Below, in pieces: positions 1 through 8,704 of a DNA stretch of 64,000 nt. The stretch is from the NCBI GenBank assembly GCA_016208415.1, contig JACQYB010000054.1, positions 1 through 64,000 on the forward strand, given 5' to 3'. Origin of the DNA: Betaproteobacteria bacterium (GTDB lineage: Bacteria > Pseudomonadota > Gammaproteobacteria > Burkholderiales > Rhodocyclaceae). Position 1 is the first letter of the stretch; each line of letters starts with the position of its first letter. A program made the translations under genes and the position numbers. The notes below the pieces were generated by a model. The model had not been told where the DNA came from, searched no databases, and worked only from the letters and a program-made list of their open reading frames with translations.

Positions 1-1295
1 AAGGTGCGCTTGACCTGGTCGTCCAGGCGCCACGCCACGCTGGCCCGCCGCATCCCCAGTGCGTCGCACCGGTCGGACAGCGTGACGCGGCTGTTGGGGT
101 CGGGAACCGGCTCCACGATGGCCTGCATGCGCACACCCTTGATCAGCGCCCGGGGCTGGAACAGGCGCGCCATCACGAAACCGGCGGAGTCCAGCGGGTT
201 GGCCATGAGCGTGAGCATGTCGCGGGTGAAACTGAACCCGGGCTGGTCCTTCTTCTCCAGCATCTGCTTGATGCGGATGAGTGCATCAGCCGCCGGCGAG
301 TACTCGCCGGGGAAGGTGGACACAAAACACACCTGGGCATTGCGGAGCCCCTCCTCGCGCTGCGCCTTCTCTGTGGGAATGAACTGGGCGGTGACGCAGG
401 TGCCGAAGGCGGCCACGACGTGGTTCTGGTAGCTGAACTTCACGTCATACAGCTTGTTGCGCGCCCACTGGTCGGTGAAGCGGACATCGCCGGAAATCAC
501 CCGCGGGTGATCCATGAAGTATCGCCCGACCAGATCGTGGCCGTTGCCCAGGCCGGCGGCCTGAGCCTTGTTGGACGACAACAGCAGGCGGGCATTCTCG
601 ATGCCGCCACCGGCGAGCACGAATATCCTCGCGGTGGCGGTTGCCGAACGCCCCGTCAATGTTCTGAGCCGCAGTCGGGTCACCGTGCCGGCATGGCCAT
701 CGGTTTCAATGTCCACCACGTTGGCGTAGAGATAGACCCGAACCTTGCGGGAACGCTCCAGGTCGTCCCGGTAGAGCTTGCCAAAGCGGGCGGGCGGGCT
801 GAACTGCGAAATGGCGTCGATGAACTTGCCCGTCGGCAGGGGTATCTTGCGCACGTCCCGGCGGCCGATGGCCCTGGTCCAGAATTCGGTGTCGTAATTG
901 TTGGGCCCGATCTTGAAGAGCGGGTTGGCGCGTTCGTAGTAAGGCAGCAGCTCATCCTTGCCGAACGGCCACCCGCTGTTTGCCACCCAGTCCCGCCGGC
1001 TGAAGTCGTGCTCATCGAAGGGACGACACCATCCGCCCCAGCAGTTGGTACTGCCGCCGAGGAACCTGCTACGGCACCCGTCCGCATAGTGGTAGGGCAA
1101 GCCGACGCTGTCTCCCCGATAGAGGTCGCGGGTCTCGTCGTCGGCGTCAAAGCCTCCGCTTTCCAGCACACACGTGTCGATGCCCTGCTTGTCCAGTTCC
1201 AGGGCCATTGCAATTCCGGCGGTTCCACCGCCGATGATGCAAACCTGCGCCTCGATCCGGCTGCCTTCGTCCAGTTGGCGGGTATCAATGAACAT
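1..1295 (-). CDS. GMC-family FAD-dependent oxidoreductase (N-terminal 431 codons, runs off left edge)
   Basis: The frame opens at an ATG preceded by a GGGGAG ribosome-binding site (protein starts MFIDTRQLDEG) and is still open at base 1, so the C-terminus lies outside the window. Around residues 17-40 there is a dinucleotide-binding motif (GGGTAG) followed by LESGG, typical of the FAD-binding fold of glucose-methanol-choline oxidoreductases. The protein is clearly paralogous to the one at 34984-36717: they share the MF-DTR-LDEG opening, the CRSR-LGGS-NCWGGW block and the LAGGIEN block. The substrate is unknown; GMC enzymes oxidise alcohols, often sugars. It sits at the promoter-distal end of the exopolysaccharide genes, 92 bp after manC, so a role in modifying the polymer or a precursor is plausible but inferred. 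Confidence 0.85.
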   Translation of the reverse strand, partial: MFIDTRQLDEGSRIEAQVCIIGGGTAGIAMALELDKQGIDTCVLESGGFDADDETRDLYRGDSVGLPYHYADGCRSRFLGGSTNCWGGWCRPFDEHDFSRRDWVANSGWPFGKDELLPYYERANPLFKIGPNNYDTEFWTRAIGRRDVRKIPLPTGKFIDAISQFSPPARFGKLYRDDLERSRKVRVYLYANVVDIETDGHAGTVTRLRLRTLTGRSATATARIFVLAGGGIENARLLLSSNKAQAAGLGNGHDLVGRYFMDHPRVISGDVRFTDQWARNKLYDVKFSYQNHVVAAFGTCVTAQFIPTEKAQREEGLRNAQVCFVSTFPGEYSPAADALIRIKQMLEKKDQPGFSFTRDMLTLMANPLDSAGFVMARLFQPRALIKGVRMQAIVEPVPDPNSRVTLSDRCDALGMRRASVAWRLDDQVKRT

Positions 1296-1387
1296 TTGAA
1301 GCTCCCCTTGATTCCATTCAACAAGCGCCCGCGCGGCGGGCCGGGACGCGCCGGCCCGATGGCAGGACGCCCTCCGTTGCGCGCCTT

Positions 1388-2824
1388 TCAGTCCCGTCCG
1401 TAGGTATCGGCGAAGCGCACGATGTCGTCTTCTCCCAGGTAGGCTCCGGACTGGACCTCCACGATCTCCAGCGGCAGCTTCCCCGGATTCTCCAGGCGAT
1501 GCCTGACTCCCAGGGGAATGTAGGTGGACTGGTTCTCGCCCAGCAGAAAGACCTCATCACCCCGGGTTACACGCGCCGTTCCGCGCACGACGACCCAGTG
1601 CTCGGCACGGTGGTGGTGCATCTGCAGCGACAGGGTCGCACCCGGCTTGACGACGATGCGCTTCACCTGGAAACGCTCGCCATTGTCGATGCTGTCATAG
1701 TATCCCCATGGCCGGTGGATCTTTCGATGCGCCGCCGATTCCGCCCGCCCCTCCCGTTTGAGGCGATTGACGATCTGCCGCACGTCCTGGGTACGGTCCT
1801 TGTGCGCCACCATGACGGCGTCAGGTGTCTCGACCACCACCACGTCGCGCAGCCCCACACATGCCACGAGGCGGCTTTCCGAAATGGCCAGCGTATCCCG
1901 GGTGTCGTGCAGCAGCACGTCGCCCTTGGTCACGTTGCCGCCATCGTCCTTGTCACCGATCTGCCACAGCGCGTCCCACGCCCCCACGTCCGACCATCCC
2001 GCGTCCACGGGGATCACCACCGCCGAATCCACTTTTTCCATAACGGCATAATCGATGGAATCTGAAGGGCATGACTCGAACGCCGCCTTGTCCACCCGCA
2101 GGAAATCGCTATCGCGCCTGCAGGTAGCAATCGCGCTGCCGCACGAGTCCGCGATGTCTGGCCGGAAACGGTGGATCTCCTCGATCCAGCGCGAGGCCTT
2201 CATCATGAAGATGCCGCTGTTCCAGAAGTACTCCCCGGATGCCAGATAGCGTTTCGCGGTCGGCAGATCGGGCTTCTCGACGAAGCTGGCGATCTCGAAC
2301 ACATCCCGCCCCTGCCCGTCCAGGGGCTTGCCGCAACGGATGTAGCCGTAACCGGTCTCCGGCGCAGACGGCGTGATCCCGAATGTCACGAACCGTCCCT
2401 CTTCGGCGAGCCTGGCGCCATCGAAGGCAGCCGCGCAAAAGGCCGACGTGTCGCGGATGACATGATCCGCGGGCATGACCAGCAGCACCGGGTCGCCTCC
2501 CGCAGACGTAGCACTCAACGCGGCGAGCGTGAGCGCAGGTGCCGTGTTGCGGCCCACCGGCTCGAGCACGATGGCCGCGCTGCGCTGACCGTTCTGGCGT
2601 AGCTGTTCCGCGGTGATGAAGCGATAGTCCTCGTTGCTGACGAGGATCGGGGGCAGCACGCTGCTACCCGCCGGAAGCGTGGCCCCATCGAGGCGGGAAG
2701 CGGTGGCCTGGAGCATGGTCTGCTGCCCGGTCAGCGACAGCAACTGCTTGGGATACTGGTCCCGGGACAGGGGCCACAACCGGGTGCCGGAGCCCCCGCA
2801 GAGAATAACCGGTTGAATGTTCAT
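1388..2824 (-). CDS. manC: Mannose-1-phosphate guanylyltransferase / mannose-6-phosphate isomerase
   Basis: A bifunctional enzyme of about 478 residues, the usual length for ManC/AlgA/CpsB. It makes GDP-mannose from mannose-1-phosphate and GTP, and its C-terminal domain interconverts fructose-6-phosphate and mannose-6-phosphate. The N-terminal nucleotidyltransferase signature GGSGTRLWPLSR lies near residue 10. The C-terminal cupin domain shows RPWGYY, the metal-binding QMHHHRAEHW and the VVRGTA stretch. The ATG at 2824 starts MNIQPVILCGG, which matches the family; a longer open frame upstream is arginine-rich and not family-like. GDP-mannose feeds Gmd and Fcl in the same cluster. No phosphomannomutase is present in this window. 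Confidence 0.96.
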   Translation of the reverse strand: MNIQPVILCGGSGTRLWPLSRDQYPKQLLSLTGQQTMLQATASRLDGATLPAGSSVLPPILVSNEDYRFITAEQLRQNGQRSAAIVLEPVGRNTAPALTLAALSATSAGGDPVLLVMPADHVIRDTSAFCAAAFDGARLAEEGRFVTFGITPSAPETGYGYIRCGKPLDGQGRDVFEIASFVEKPDLPTAKRYLASGEYFWNSGIFMMKASRWIEEIHRFRPDIADSCGSAIATCRRDSDFLRVDKAAFESCPSDSIDYAVMEKVDSAVVIPVDAGWSDVGAWDALWQIGDKDDGGNVTKGDVLLHDTRDTLAISESRLVACVGLRDVVVVETPDAVMVAHKDRTQDVRQIVNRLKREGRAESAAHRKIHRPWGYYDSIDNGERFQVKRIVVKPGATLSLQMHHHRAEHWVVVRGTARVTRGDEVFLLGENQSTYIPLGVRHRLENPGKLPLEIVEVQSGAYLGEDDIVRFADTYGRD

Positions 2825-2935
2825 GACAGCCCTCTGCTCGGTGTTTGTTGTGACGCGGCGACGTCTGCCGCCCTCTGACTTCGCAATGGAAGCGCTACGC
2901 ACGTGCCGCGACAACGGCCCGCGCCTCACGGCCGT

Positions 2936-3916
2936 TCAGGCCACACCCGCCTGGCCGAGCTCCCAGTTCCAGGCGTGGGTAACGATAGTCTCAAGATCGC
3001 CGAAGCGCGGTGCCCATCCCAGCACCCGGCGGGCGGCGCTCGCATCGGCAACCAGACGCGCGGGATCTCCCGCACGCCGATCGGCATCCTCCACCCGGAT
3101 GGGACGGTCAGATACCCGCCGCGCCACATCGATGACTTCCTGCACCGAGTAACCGTCACCGTTGCCCAGATTCAGTGCAGTGCTCTCCCCACCCCGCCGG
3201 AGGTGGTCGAGTGCCAGAAGGTGGGCCTGACACAGATCAAGCACGTGGATGTAATCACGCACGCAGGTGCCATCCCGAGTGTCGTAGTCGCGCCCGAACA
3301 CGCGCACGCAGGCCCGCCGCCCCGAGGCAGCCTGCAGAACCAGGGGAATGAGGTGCGTCTCGGGGTCGTGACGCTCGCCAATGCGTGCGGCGGGATCAGC
3401 GCCAGCCGCATTGAAGTAACGCAGCGATACCGACCGCAGGCCGTAGGCGGCGTCGAAATCGCCCAGCATCTCCTCGACCATGCGCTTGGTCCGGCCGTAA
3501 GGATTGATGGGATGTTTCGGATGGGCCTCGTCAATGGGCAGCGACTCCGGTTCGCCAAAGACGGCGGCGGTGGAAGAAAACACGAAGTTCCTGACCCCCG
3601 CCTCGACCATGGCCTCGAGGAGATTCAGCGTATTGGAGACGTTGTTGCGGTAATACAGCGCCGGGTTGGCCACCGATTCGCCAACCAGCGCCGAGGCCGC
3701 GAAGTGCATGACCGCATCCAACCGGCGCACGCTAAACAGCTTGCGCAGCCCATCGCGGTCAGCCAGATCGCCCTCAATGATGTCGCCACCCAACACTGCT
3801 TCGCGATGCCCGGTGGAGAAATTGTCAAGCGTGGATACCTCATGTCCGGCCTGAACCAGGGTATCCACCATATGCGCGCCGATGTAGCCGGCGCCACCCA
3901 CCACGAGCACTTTCAT
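2936..3916 (-). CDS. galE: UDP-glucose 4-epimerase
   Basis: An NAD-dependent short-chain dehydrogenase-type epimerase of 326 residues that interconverts UDP-glucose and UDP-galactose in the cytoplasm. The N-terminus carries the Rossmann motif GGAGYIG near residue 7. The catalytic region has the Ser/Thr of FSSTAAVFG and the YxxxK motif in NPYGRTKRMVE. The substrate-binding half contains YFNAAGADP and VRDYIHVLDL, both standard for GalE. I chose the ATG that gives MKVLVVGGAGYIG; the 34 extra residues of the open frame upstream are low-complexity and overlap the neighbouring gene's tail. It lies among exopolysaccharide genes, so a galactose-containing or galactose-derived unit is likely. Confidence 0.95.
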   Translation of the reverse strand: MKVLVVGGAGYIGAHMVDTLVQAGHEVSTLDNFSTGHREAVLGGDIIEGDLADRDGLRKLFSVRRLDAVMHFAASALVGESVANPALYYRNNVSNTLNLLEAMVEAGVRNFVFSSTAAVFGEPESLPIDEAHPKHPINPYGRTKRMVEEMLGDFDAAYGLRSVSLRYFNAAGADPAARIGERHDPETHLIPLVLQAASGRRACVRVFGRDYDTRDGTCVRDYIHVLDLCQAHLLALDHLRRGGESTALNLGNGDGYSVQEVIDVARRVSDRPIRVEDADRRAGDPARLVADASAARRVLGWAPRFGDLETIVTHAWNWELGQAGVA

Positions 3917-3971
3917 CTGCCTGGCACCCCCGCCACTGATCGCCTGTTTCCCCAATCTTGCGCCGCCACCG

Positions 3972-4760
3972 TCACAAGCCCCGTCCGCCGAACATCTGGC
4001 GCAGGATCTGCCCGGCAAATCCGGCCAGGAACAAGGTGTTGGTCACGAGATAGCGCTTCCACAATCGCCGCGGCTCGCTGGCCAACCTGTGGATCCATTC
4101 CATCCCGCCACGCTGCATCCAGATCGGCGCCCGCTGCACCGTACCCGCAAAATAGTCGAACGCCGCGCCAACACCCACCATCACCGCACGAACCTGCCCG
4201 TAATGGTCTGCCATCCAGGTTTCCTGTTTCGGGCACCCTAGCCCCACGAATACCACTCCGGCTCCGGAGCGGTTGATCATCTCGACCACCTGGGCATCCT
4301 CCTCGGCGCTGAGTTTGCGAAATGGCGGGGAATAGGTGCCGGAGACCCGCAGGCCGGGAAACTCGGCTTCGAGCCTGGCACGCAGCCGCGCGAGGGTACC
4401 CTCGGTGCTCCCGTACAGGAATATTCCAGTGCCGTCCCGGGCGGCTTCGCCGCAGAACCTCCACATCAGATCGGGGCCGTTTATGCGCTGCTGCCCCGCA
4501 AAGCCGAGGATACGCAGCGCCCAAGCCACGGGGGCTCCGTCCGGCGTGGCCATCTCGGCTTCGTTGAGGACGCGGCGGAACGCCGGGTCCTGCCAGGCCG
4601 TCACCACCGAATGCACATTGCAGATGCACACATACGAAGACCGTCGCGCCTGCCCCAATGCCTGTAGGCGGTCTACGGCCTCGTCCCAGGTTATCGCGTC
4701 GATGTGGGAGCTCAGGATCACTGCTCCCCGGCGTTGTCCTTCAGTGAGCACGGCTTCCAT
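3972..4760 (-). CDS. WecG/TagA/CpsF family glycosyltransferase
   Basis: A glycosyltransferase of about 262 residues in the WecG/TagA family, which transfers an N-acetylmannosamine-type or glucose-type sugar to a lipid-linked acceptor at the cytoplasmic face of the membrane. Family motifs are visible: NVHSVV, ATPDGAPVAWALR, LYGS, VGLGCPKQE and GVGAAFDYFAG. The likely start is the ATG at 4760, which has GGAG five bases upstream and overlaps the preceding GT4 gene by about 20 bp, indicating translational coupling. Together with the GT2 and GT4 enzymes it supplies the transferases for the repeat unit. The donor sugar cannot be deduced from sequence. Confidence 0.9.
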   Translation of the reverse strand: MEAVLTEGQRRGAVILSSHIDAITWDEAVDRLQALGQARRSSYVCICNVHSVVTAWQDPAFRRVLNEAEMATPDGAPVAWALRILGFAGQQRINGPDLMWRFCGEAARDGTGIFLYGSTEGTLARLRARLEAEFPGLRVSGTYSPPFRKLSAEEDAQVVEMINRSGAGVVFVGLGCPKQETWMADHYGQVRAVMVGVGAAFDYFAGTVQRAPIWMQRGGMEWIHRLASEPRRLWKRYLVTNTLFLAGFAGQILRQMFGGRGL

Positions 4761-5916
4761 TTTTCTCCAAGCCTGTCGCCACAATTGCGTCCTGATAGAT
4801 CGCCATCAGCCGCAGATAGTTGTTCTCGCAGGTGTATTTTCGCTCGTACTCGGCCCGGGCGTTGCGACCCATTTCACGCAGTGCGTGCGGATTGTCCCTC
4901 GCCCACGCCAGAACCCCGGCCAATTCCTCCGCGGAGCCGGGAGAAAAGAGCAATCCCGTGCGACCGTGGTCCACGAGTTCCTCGAGCGCTCCGCTGCGAC
5001 TGGCGATGACCGGCAACCCGCAGGCATACGCTTCCACCAGGGTGCGCGGAAAGTTCTCGTAGCAGATGCTTGGAAGCACGAGGCACTCGGCACCTTGCAT
5101 CCGCCGCAGGGTTGCGGCTTGCGGCAACACCCCTTTCGCTTCGACTTGCCCGGTGCCCGGCAGTTGCTCACGCTCCGGACCGTCACCGATAACGCACATC
5201 CGCAAGGCCGAATCCAGCTTCAGCGCCTTGGCCAGCACCGAAATACCCTTCTCCGCCGAGAGCCGTCCAACGAACAGCGGGCCACTGCGCTCGCCTTCCT
5301 CAAAGGCGGGCACATCGACGAAATTGCCTTTCACCACCACGCGATCCGGCGCAAACCCTCCCGCGATGAACTTCTTGCGGGAGAACTCCGTGAGTGCGAT
5401 GTAGCGCGCCACCCGGTTACGAAAGGTACCGACGCCGCGGTGCGTCATCAACATTGCCGCGAGCACCCCGGTCTGAACCCGAGAGTCCCGATAACAGCCG
5501 CGCGCCACCGCCGTGACGGGTGCGCGCCCCAGGCACGACTCGCAGACCTGGTCGTTTCTCAGGAACATCGCTTGCGGACACAGCAGCCTGAAGTTGTGCA
5601 GGGTATGGACGACCGGGATGCGGCGCGCGTGCGCCGCCCAGATGACCGCTGGAGAGATCAGCGGAAAGGTGTTGTGCACATGCACGACATCGGGACGGAC
5701 GCTTTCGAGCCGCTGTGCAAAGTCCCGGTGGCTGTGCGCCGACCAGACGGTGGATACCGCCAGTGCCAGGCGCGACATGGTTTCGATGGCGCGATTGTCC
5801 CGCCCGAACAGTTCCACCTCATGCCCACGCTCGCGCAACATTGCGAGTTCCGCCTCGACGACTGAGTCTTCGCCGCCGCGCTGCTGGTAGGCATTGTGGA
5901 CGATGAGGATGCGCAT
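4741..5916 (-). CDS. Glycosyltransferase family 4
   Basis: A GT-B fold glycosyltransferase of 391 residues. The N-terminal acceptor domain begins MRILIVHNAYQQRGGEDSVV, and the C-terminal donor domain has FVGRLSAEKGI, VIGDGPE and the EX7E-type stretch PRTLVEAYACGLPVIASRSG. It presumably adds one sugar of the exopolysaccharide repeat from a nucleotide sugar. The middle contains a cluster of cysteines (CPQAMFL...CESCLGR) that recurs in some GT4 enzymes. Its tail overlaps the WecG/TagA-type gene. A 298-bp gap separates it from the upstream glycosidase-like gene, so it may also have its own promoter, although I could not identify one. Confidence 0.92.
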   Translation of the reverse strand: MRILIVHNAYQQRGGEDSVVEAELAMLRERGHEVELFGRDNRAIETMSRLALAVSTVWSAHSHRDFAQRLESVRPDVVHVHNTFPLISPAVIWAAHARRIPVVHTLHNFRLLCPQAMFLRNDQVCESCLGRAPVTAVARGCYRDSRVQTGVLAAMLMTHRGVGTFRNRVARYIALTEFSRKKFIAGGFAPDRVVVKGNFVDVPAFEEGERSGPLFVGRLSAEKGISVLAKALKLDSALRMCVIGDGPEREQLPGTGQVEAKGVLPQAATLRRMQGAECLVLPSICYENFPRTLVEAYACGLPVIASRSGALEELVDHGRTGLLFSPGSAEELAGVLAWARDNPHALREMGRNARAEYERKYTCENNYLRLMAIYQDAIVATGLEKNGSRAH

Positions 5917-6214
5917 GGCGGCGGTCTAAGAAGCGTGCTGCGGGGATCTTGGCAACGCGGGAAGACCGCCGGCACGGGCTTCGCTGACCACCATGCCCCA
6001 GGCAGCCCACACCACCAAGCCCTTAGGCCTGGCCACACCCCCGCGCGGCGCGCAGGGGCAATTGTCGCCGCGCGCGTGAGCCTTGCCGTGGCACATCGCA
6101 TACAGGAATGCACGCAACCCCGCCTGGCTGAATTCGCAGGTCATCGCCACGTCGGCATCCCGTCGGCGAAGGTGGCCGAATACGTCCGGATTGCCCTGAC
6201 TACATTCGTTCCGT
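5917..6214. other. Intergenic gap inside the EPS cluster, with one doubtful small frame
   Basis: About 298 bp between the glycosidase-like lipoprotein gene and the GT4 gene. A minus-strand frame from an ATG at 6144 to a stop at 5926 would encode 72 residues with GC-rich third positions. It has no clear ribosome-binding site and resembles no family I recognise. I see no promoter or convincing terminator here. Confidence 0.3.
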
Positions 6215-7552
6215 TCATTTTGCTGACCCGGCGCCCGCCGCCTGCAATCCGACGGTGCCACGCAAAAACAGTGGCATGGCGCCGACGTCCCAGACGCCGG
6301 CAGGAGAACCGGGCTTGGCGCTGGCGCCGTCGGCAAGAATCGCATCCACGTTATGCCAGCCCTCCGGTACCTGGTACGCTTCGCGCGTGCCCGAAGGCGC
6401 CCACACGGCTTTCACCAGCCGGCCCTGCCCGTCCTCGAAGCCGCAGGACCAGACGCGCCCGGTTGTCTCGCAGCCCAGCAAGCGCGTTCCGCTCAGCCAG
6501 GCCATCGTCCGCTGAAGCGCCCCCACGGCTGGGCGCTCCTTCTTGGACTTCGGCTCGACCATGCCCATGCCCCCGTTGTCCCATGAGTACCAGTGGAAGC
6601 CCTCCAGCCCCCCGGCCAAACCGACGAGCATGGCGCGCACAAGGTAGGCCGCAGCCGTGGGCTGGTCCAGCCTGCGCCAGGTGCGATCCATCCCTGGCGG
6701 ATCCGGCGTGCCGTCGAGGTTTTCGATCCACCAGCCGGTTTCCGTGTTCCATAGCGGCTTCTGTCCCTGGCCGTGCCGGCGCATGCGTGCGCGTGCATCC
6801 CGAATCAGTGGAAGCATGGCCTCGGGCCGGTCGTTGGGCACATAGAAGTGGTAGCCGACGATATCCACGTAGTCGCCGCCACCCGCGGCAAAGAAGCGAT
6901 CGAGCCACTCAAGGCTGCGACCCGCGCCGACCATCGAAGGCGAGACGACACGGATATCCGGATCAATCTTCTTGAGCACCGACGCGGCCTCGCGCGTCAA
7001 TGCCACCAAGGCCTCCATGGACCCGGTGAAGAACATCTCCTCGTTGACCTCGTTCCACACCTCGTAGATGTGGATCCTTCCCTTGTAGCGCTCCCCGACC
7101 GTCCGGACGTAGGCGCGCCAATCCTCCATGTCCCTCGGCTCGGCTGCAGCGCCCATCTGGTATGGCGAGTGTTCCTTCGGCCTCGCCGAGGCCCACGTCG
7201 GTGTCAGCCCCAGGGGCATCACAATCTGGATGCCGTCCTGGCGAGCCAGGTCAACGTACCGGTCCAGCCTGCCGAAATCCCACTTTCCCTTCGCGGCCTC
7301 AAGCTGGAACCAGGCCACATCCGCGTCCCAAAGGCGCCACGCGCCAAACTTGCGTCCCGGCCAAGGCGTCGGCGGATACTCTCCCCCGCTTGCCCCGACG
7401 CGATGAACATGCATTCCGAAGTAAGACGCGGGCACTTGACGCCCATGCAGACCGCCGTTGTCGTCCGCGGCATCGACACCGCACCCCGCACCAAGCAACG
7501 TCACGGCGGCCAGGAGAAGCCCGCGAACGATCCGCCCCGTCCCGCCCGTCAT
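6215..7552 (-). CDS. Secreted glycoside hydrolase-like lipoprotein (GH39-like TIM barrel)
   Basis: A protein of 445 residues. The N-terminus has a hydrophobic segment ending in a lipobox (LLGAGC, Cys24), so it is probably a lipoprotein facing the periplasm or outer membrane. The rest looks like a retaining clan-A glycosidase: YEVWNEVNE (acid/base candidate Glu168) and PLWNTETGWW (nucleophile candidate Glu271), with VGYHFYVP between, the pattern of GH39-type and related endo-glycosidases. The ATG overlaps the preceding GT2 stop in an ATGA arrangement, so the two genes are translationally coupled. A hydrolase inside a Wzx/Wzy-type cluster may trim or release the polymer. The substrate is not predictable. 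Confidence 0.82.
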   Translation of the reverse strand: MTGGTGRIVRGLLLAAVTLLGAGCGVDAADDNGGLHGRQVPASYFGMHVHRVGASGGEYPPTPWPGRKFGAWRLWDADVAWFQLEAAKGKWDFGRLDRYVDLARQDGIQIVMPLGLTPTWASARPKEHSPYQMGAAAEPRDMEDWRAYVRTVGERYKGRIHIYEVWNEVNEEMFFTGSMEALVALTREAASVLKKIDPDIRVVSPSMVGAGRSLEWLDRFFAAGGGDYVDIVGYHFYVPNDRPEAMLPLIRDARARMRRHGQGQKPLWNTETGWWIENLDGTPDPPGMDRTWRRLDQPTAAAYLVRAMLVGLAGGLEGFHWYSWDNGGMGMVEPKSKKERPAVGALQRTMAWLSGTRLLGCETTGRVWSCGFEDGQGRLVKAVWAPSGTREAYQVPEGWHNVDAILADGASAKPGSPAGVWDVGAMPLFLRGTVGLQAAGAGSAK

Positions 7553-8439
7553 CGCAAAACCCCTCCTCGCACCTGGTGCTCCACGCGGCACCAGCGCAGA
7601 TAACCCTCGATCCGCCCCAGGCTGACGGCCGCGCCGATGGCCATGTTGCGCAGGCTGCGCGGCGGCATGAGATTCTTGGCCAAAGGCGCCACGAATCCTC
7701 GGGCGATGACCGAGCTGTCCAGACGATGCTTGGCATAGAGGGCGCCGATTCCCCGCTCGCGGGAGCGGGCACGGGCGCATGCCTCGCCGAGCCGACCCAC
7801 CGGTCGTGGCGAAAAGGCGTGATGCACCAAGGCGTCGGGGCAGTATCTGAATCTGTATCCCGCATGCAGCGCCCGGAGCACGAAATCCGTTTCCTCCCCT
7901 GCCCCGAACCAGCGCGACACGCCGAGCCGCTCGTCAAAGCCACCGAGGCTCTCGAAAAGGTCACGCCGAAGAAACAGCGTGATCGAACTTGCCGTACCCC
8001 CCTTGAATCCACGCCACAGCGACAGATCGAAATCGTGGGCCGGGCGACCGACCGGATCCTCCTCGTGCCAGCGGGCCACTACGCCAGCGCAGGTACCGTT
8101 CTCTCCAAAAGCCTGTGTCACCCGCTCGATGACTCCCGGGTCATACCAGCAGTCGTCGTCCGGAAAAGCGATGACCCCCCGCGTGGCTGCCGCAATTCCC
8201 CGGTTGCGGGCAGCGGACAGATTTGGCGGCGAATGGCGCAGATGAACGATGTCGAGGCCCAGTTCGCGCCCTTCGTGAACGAACGGCGCAAGACGTTCGT
8301 CGGAATTCTGATCGACGATGATCAGTTCGATGTCCTTCCAGGTCTGGGCAGCAGCCGACAGGATGAAGCGCCGGACGTCGTCCTCGCGCCCGACCGTACC
8401 CATGACCAGCGAAACACCGCTACCGTAAGTGTTCAACAC
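7549..8439 (-). CDS. Glycosyltransferase family 2
   Basis: A GT-A fold transferase of about 296 residues. It shows IIVDQNSDER, NLSAARNRGIAAATRG and the metal-binding FPDDDCW, followed by GGFDERLG and GAGEETDFVLRA, the usual GT2 order. I chose the GTG at 8439 because GGGGAG lies at good spacing upstream and the protein then begins close to the domain; an upstream TTG at 8532 would add 31 unlike residues. It is probably a repeat-unit transferase acting on the undecaprenyl-linked intermediate. The 265 bp upstream, before the flippase stop, hold no recognisable gene. Confidence 0.9.
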   Translation of the reverse strand: MLNTYGSGVSLVMGTVGREDDVRRFILSAAAQTWKDIELIIVDQNSDERLAPFVHEGRELGLDIVHLRHSPPNLSAARNRGIAAATRGVIAFPDDDCWYDPGVIERVTQAFGENGTCAGVVARWHEEDPVGRPAHDFDLSLWRGFKGGTASSITLFLRRDLFESLGGFDERLGVSRWFGAGEETDFVLRALHAGYRFRYCPDALVHHAFSPRPVGRLGEACARARSRERGIGALYAKHRLDSSVIARGFVAPLAKNLMPPRSLRNMAIGAAVSLGRIEGYLRWCRVEHQVRGGVLR

Positions 8440-8704
8440 CTTGCTGCTCCCCTGGATCGGATTCTGGAATTTACGGGTCGAAGCCACGCCCACTGAACCA
8501 CAACGGAGGCCAAGGCGGGATTCGCCGTGCAAGCGCCGCCGTCATGCTCCTGCAACGCCGACATACGCGCCCACCCACAAACGCGTCGCCCCCCGCACCT
8601 GCACAATCCTGGGCAGACTCGGGTTCGATCAATTACGCAAGGCGAGGTTCGCTGTTCAGTGGGCTAGAAATGGCAGAGACTTTCAATGGCCTGGAAAGGC
8701 TCAC

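Noticed and set aside
5926-6144. A 72-codon minus-strand frame between the glycosidase-like and GT4 genes
   Set aside because: Third positions are GC-rich, but there is no ribosome-binding site, no homologue I recognise and an odd cysteine-rich composition; not supported as a gene.
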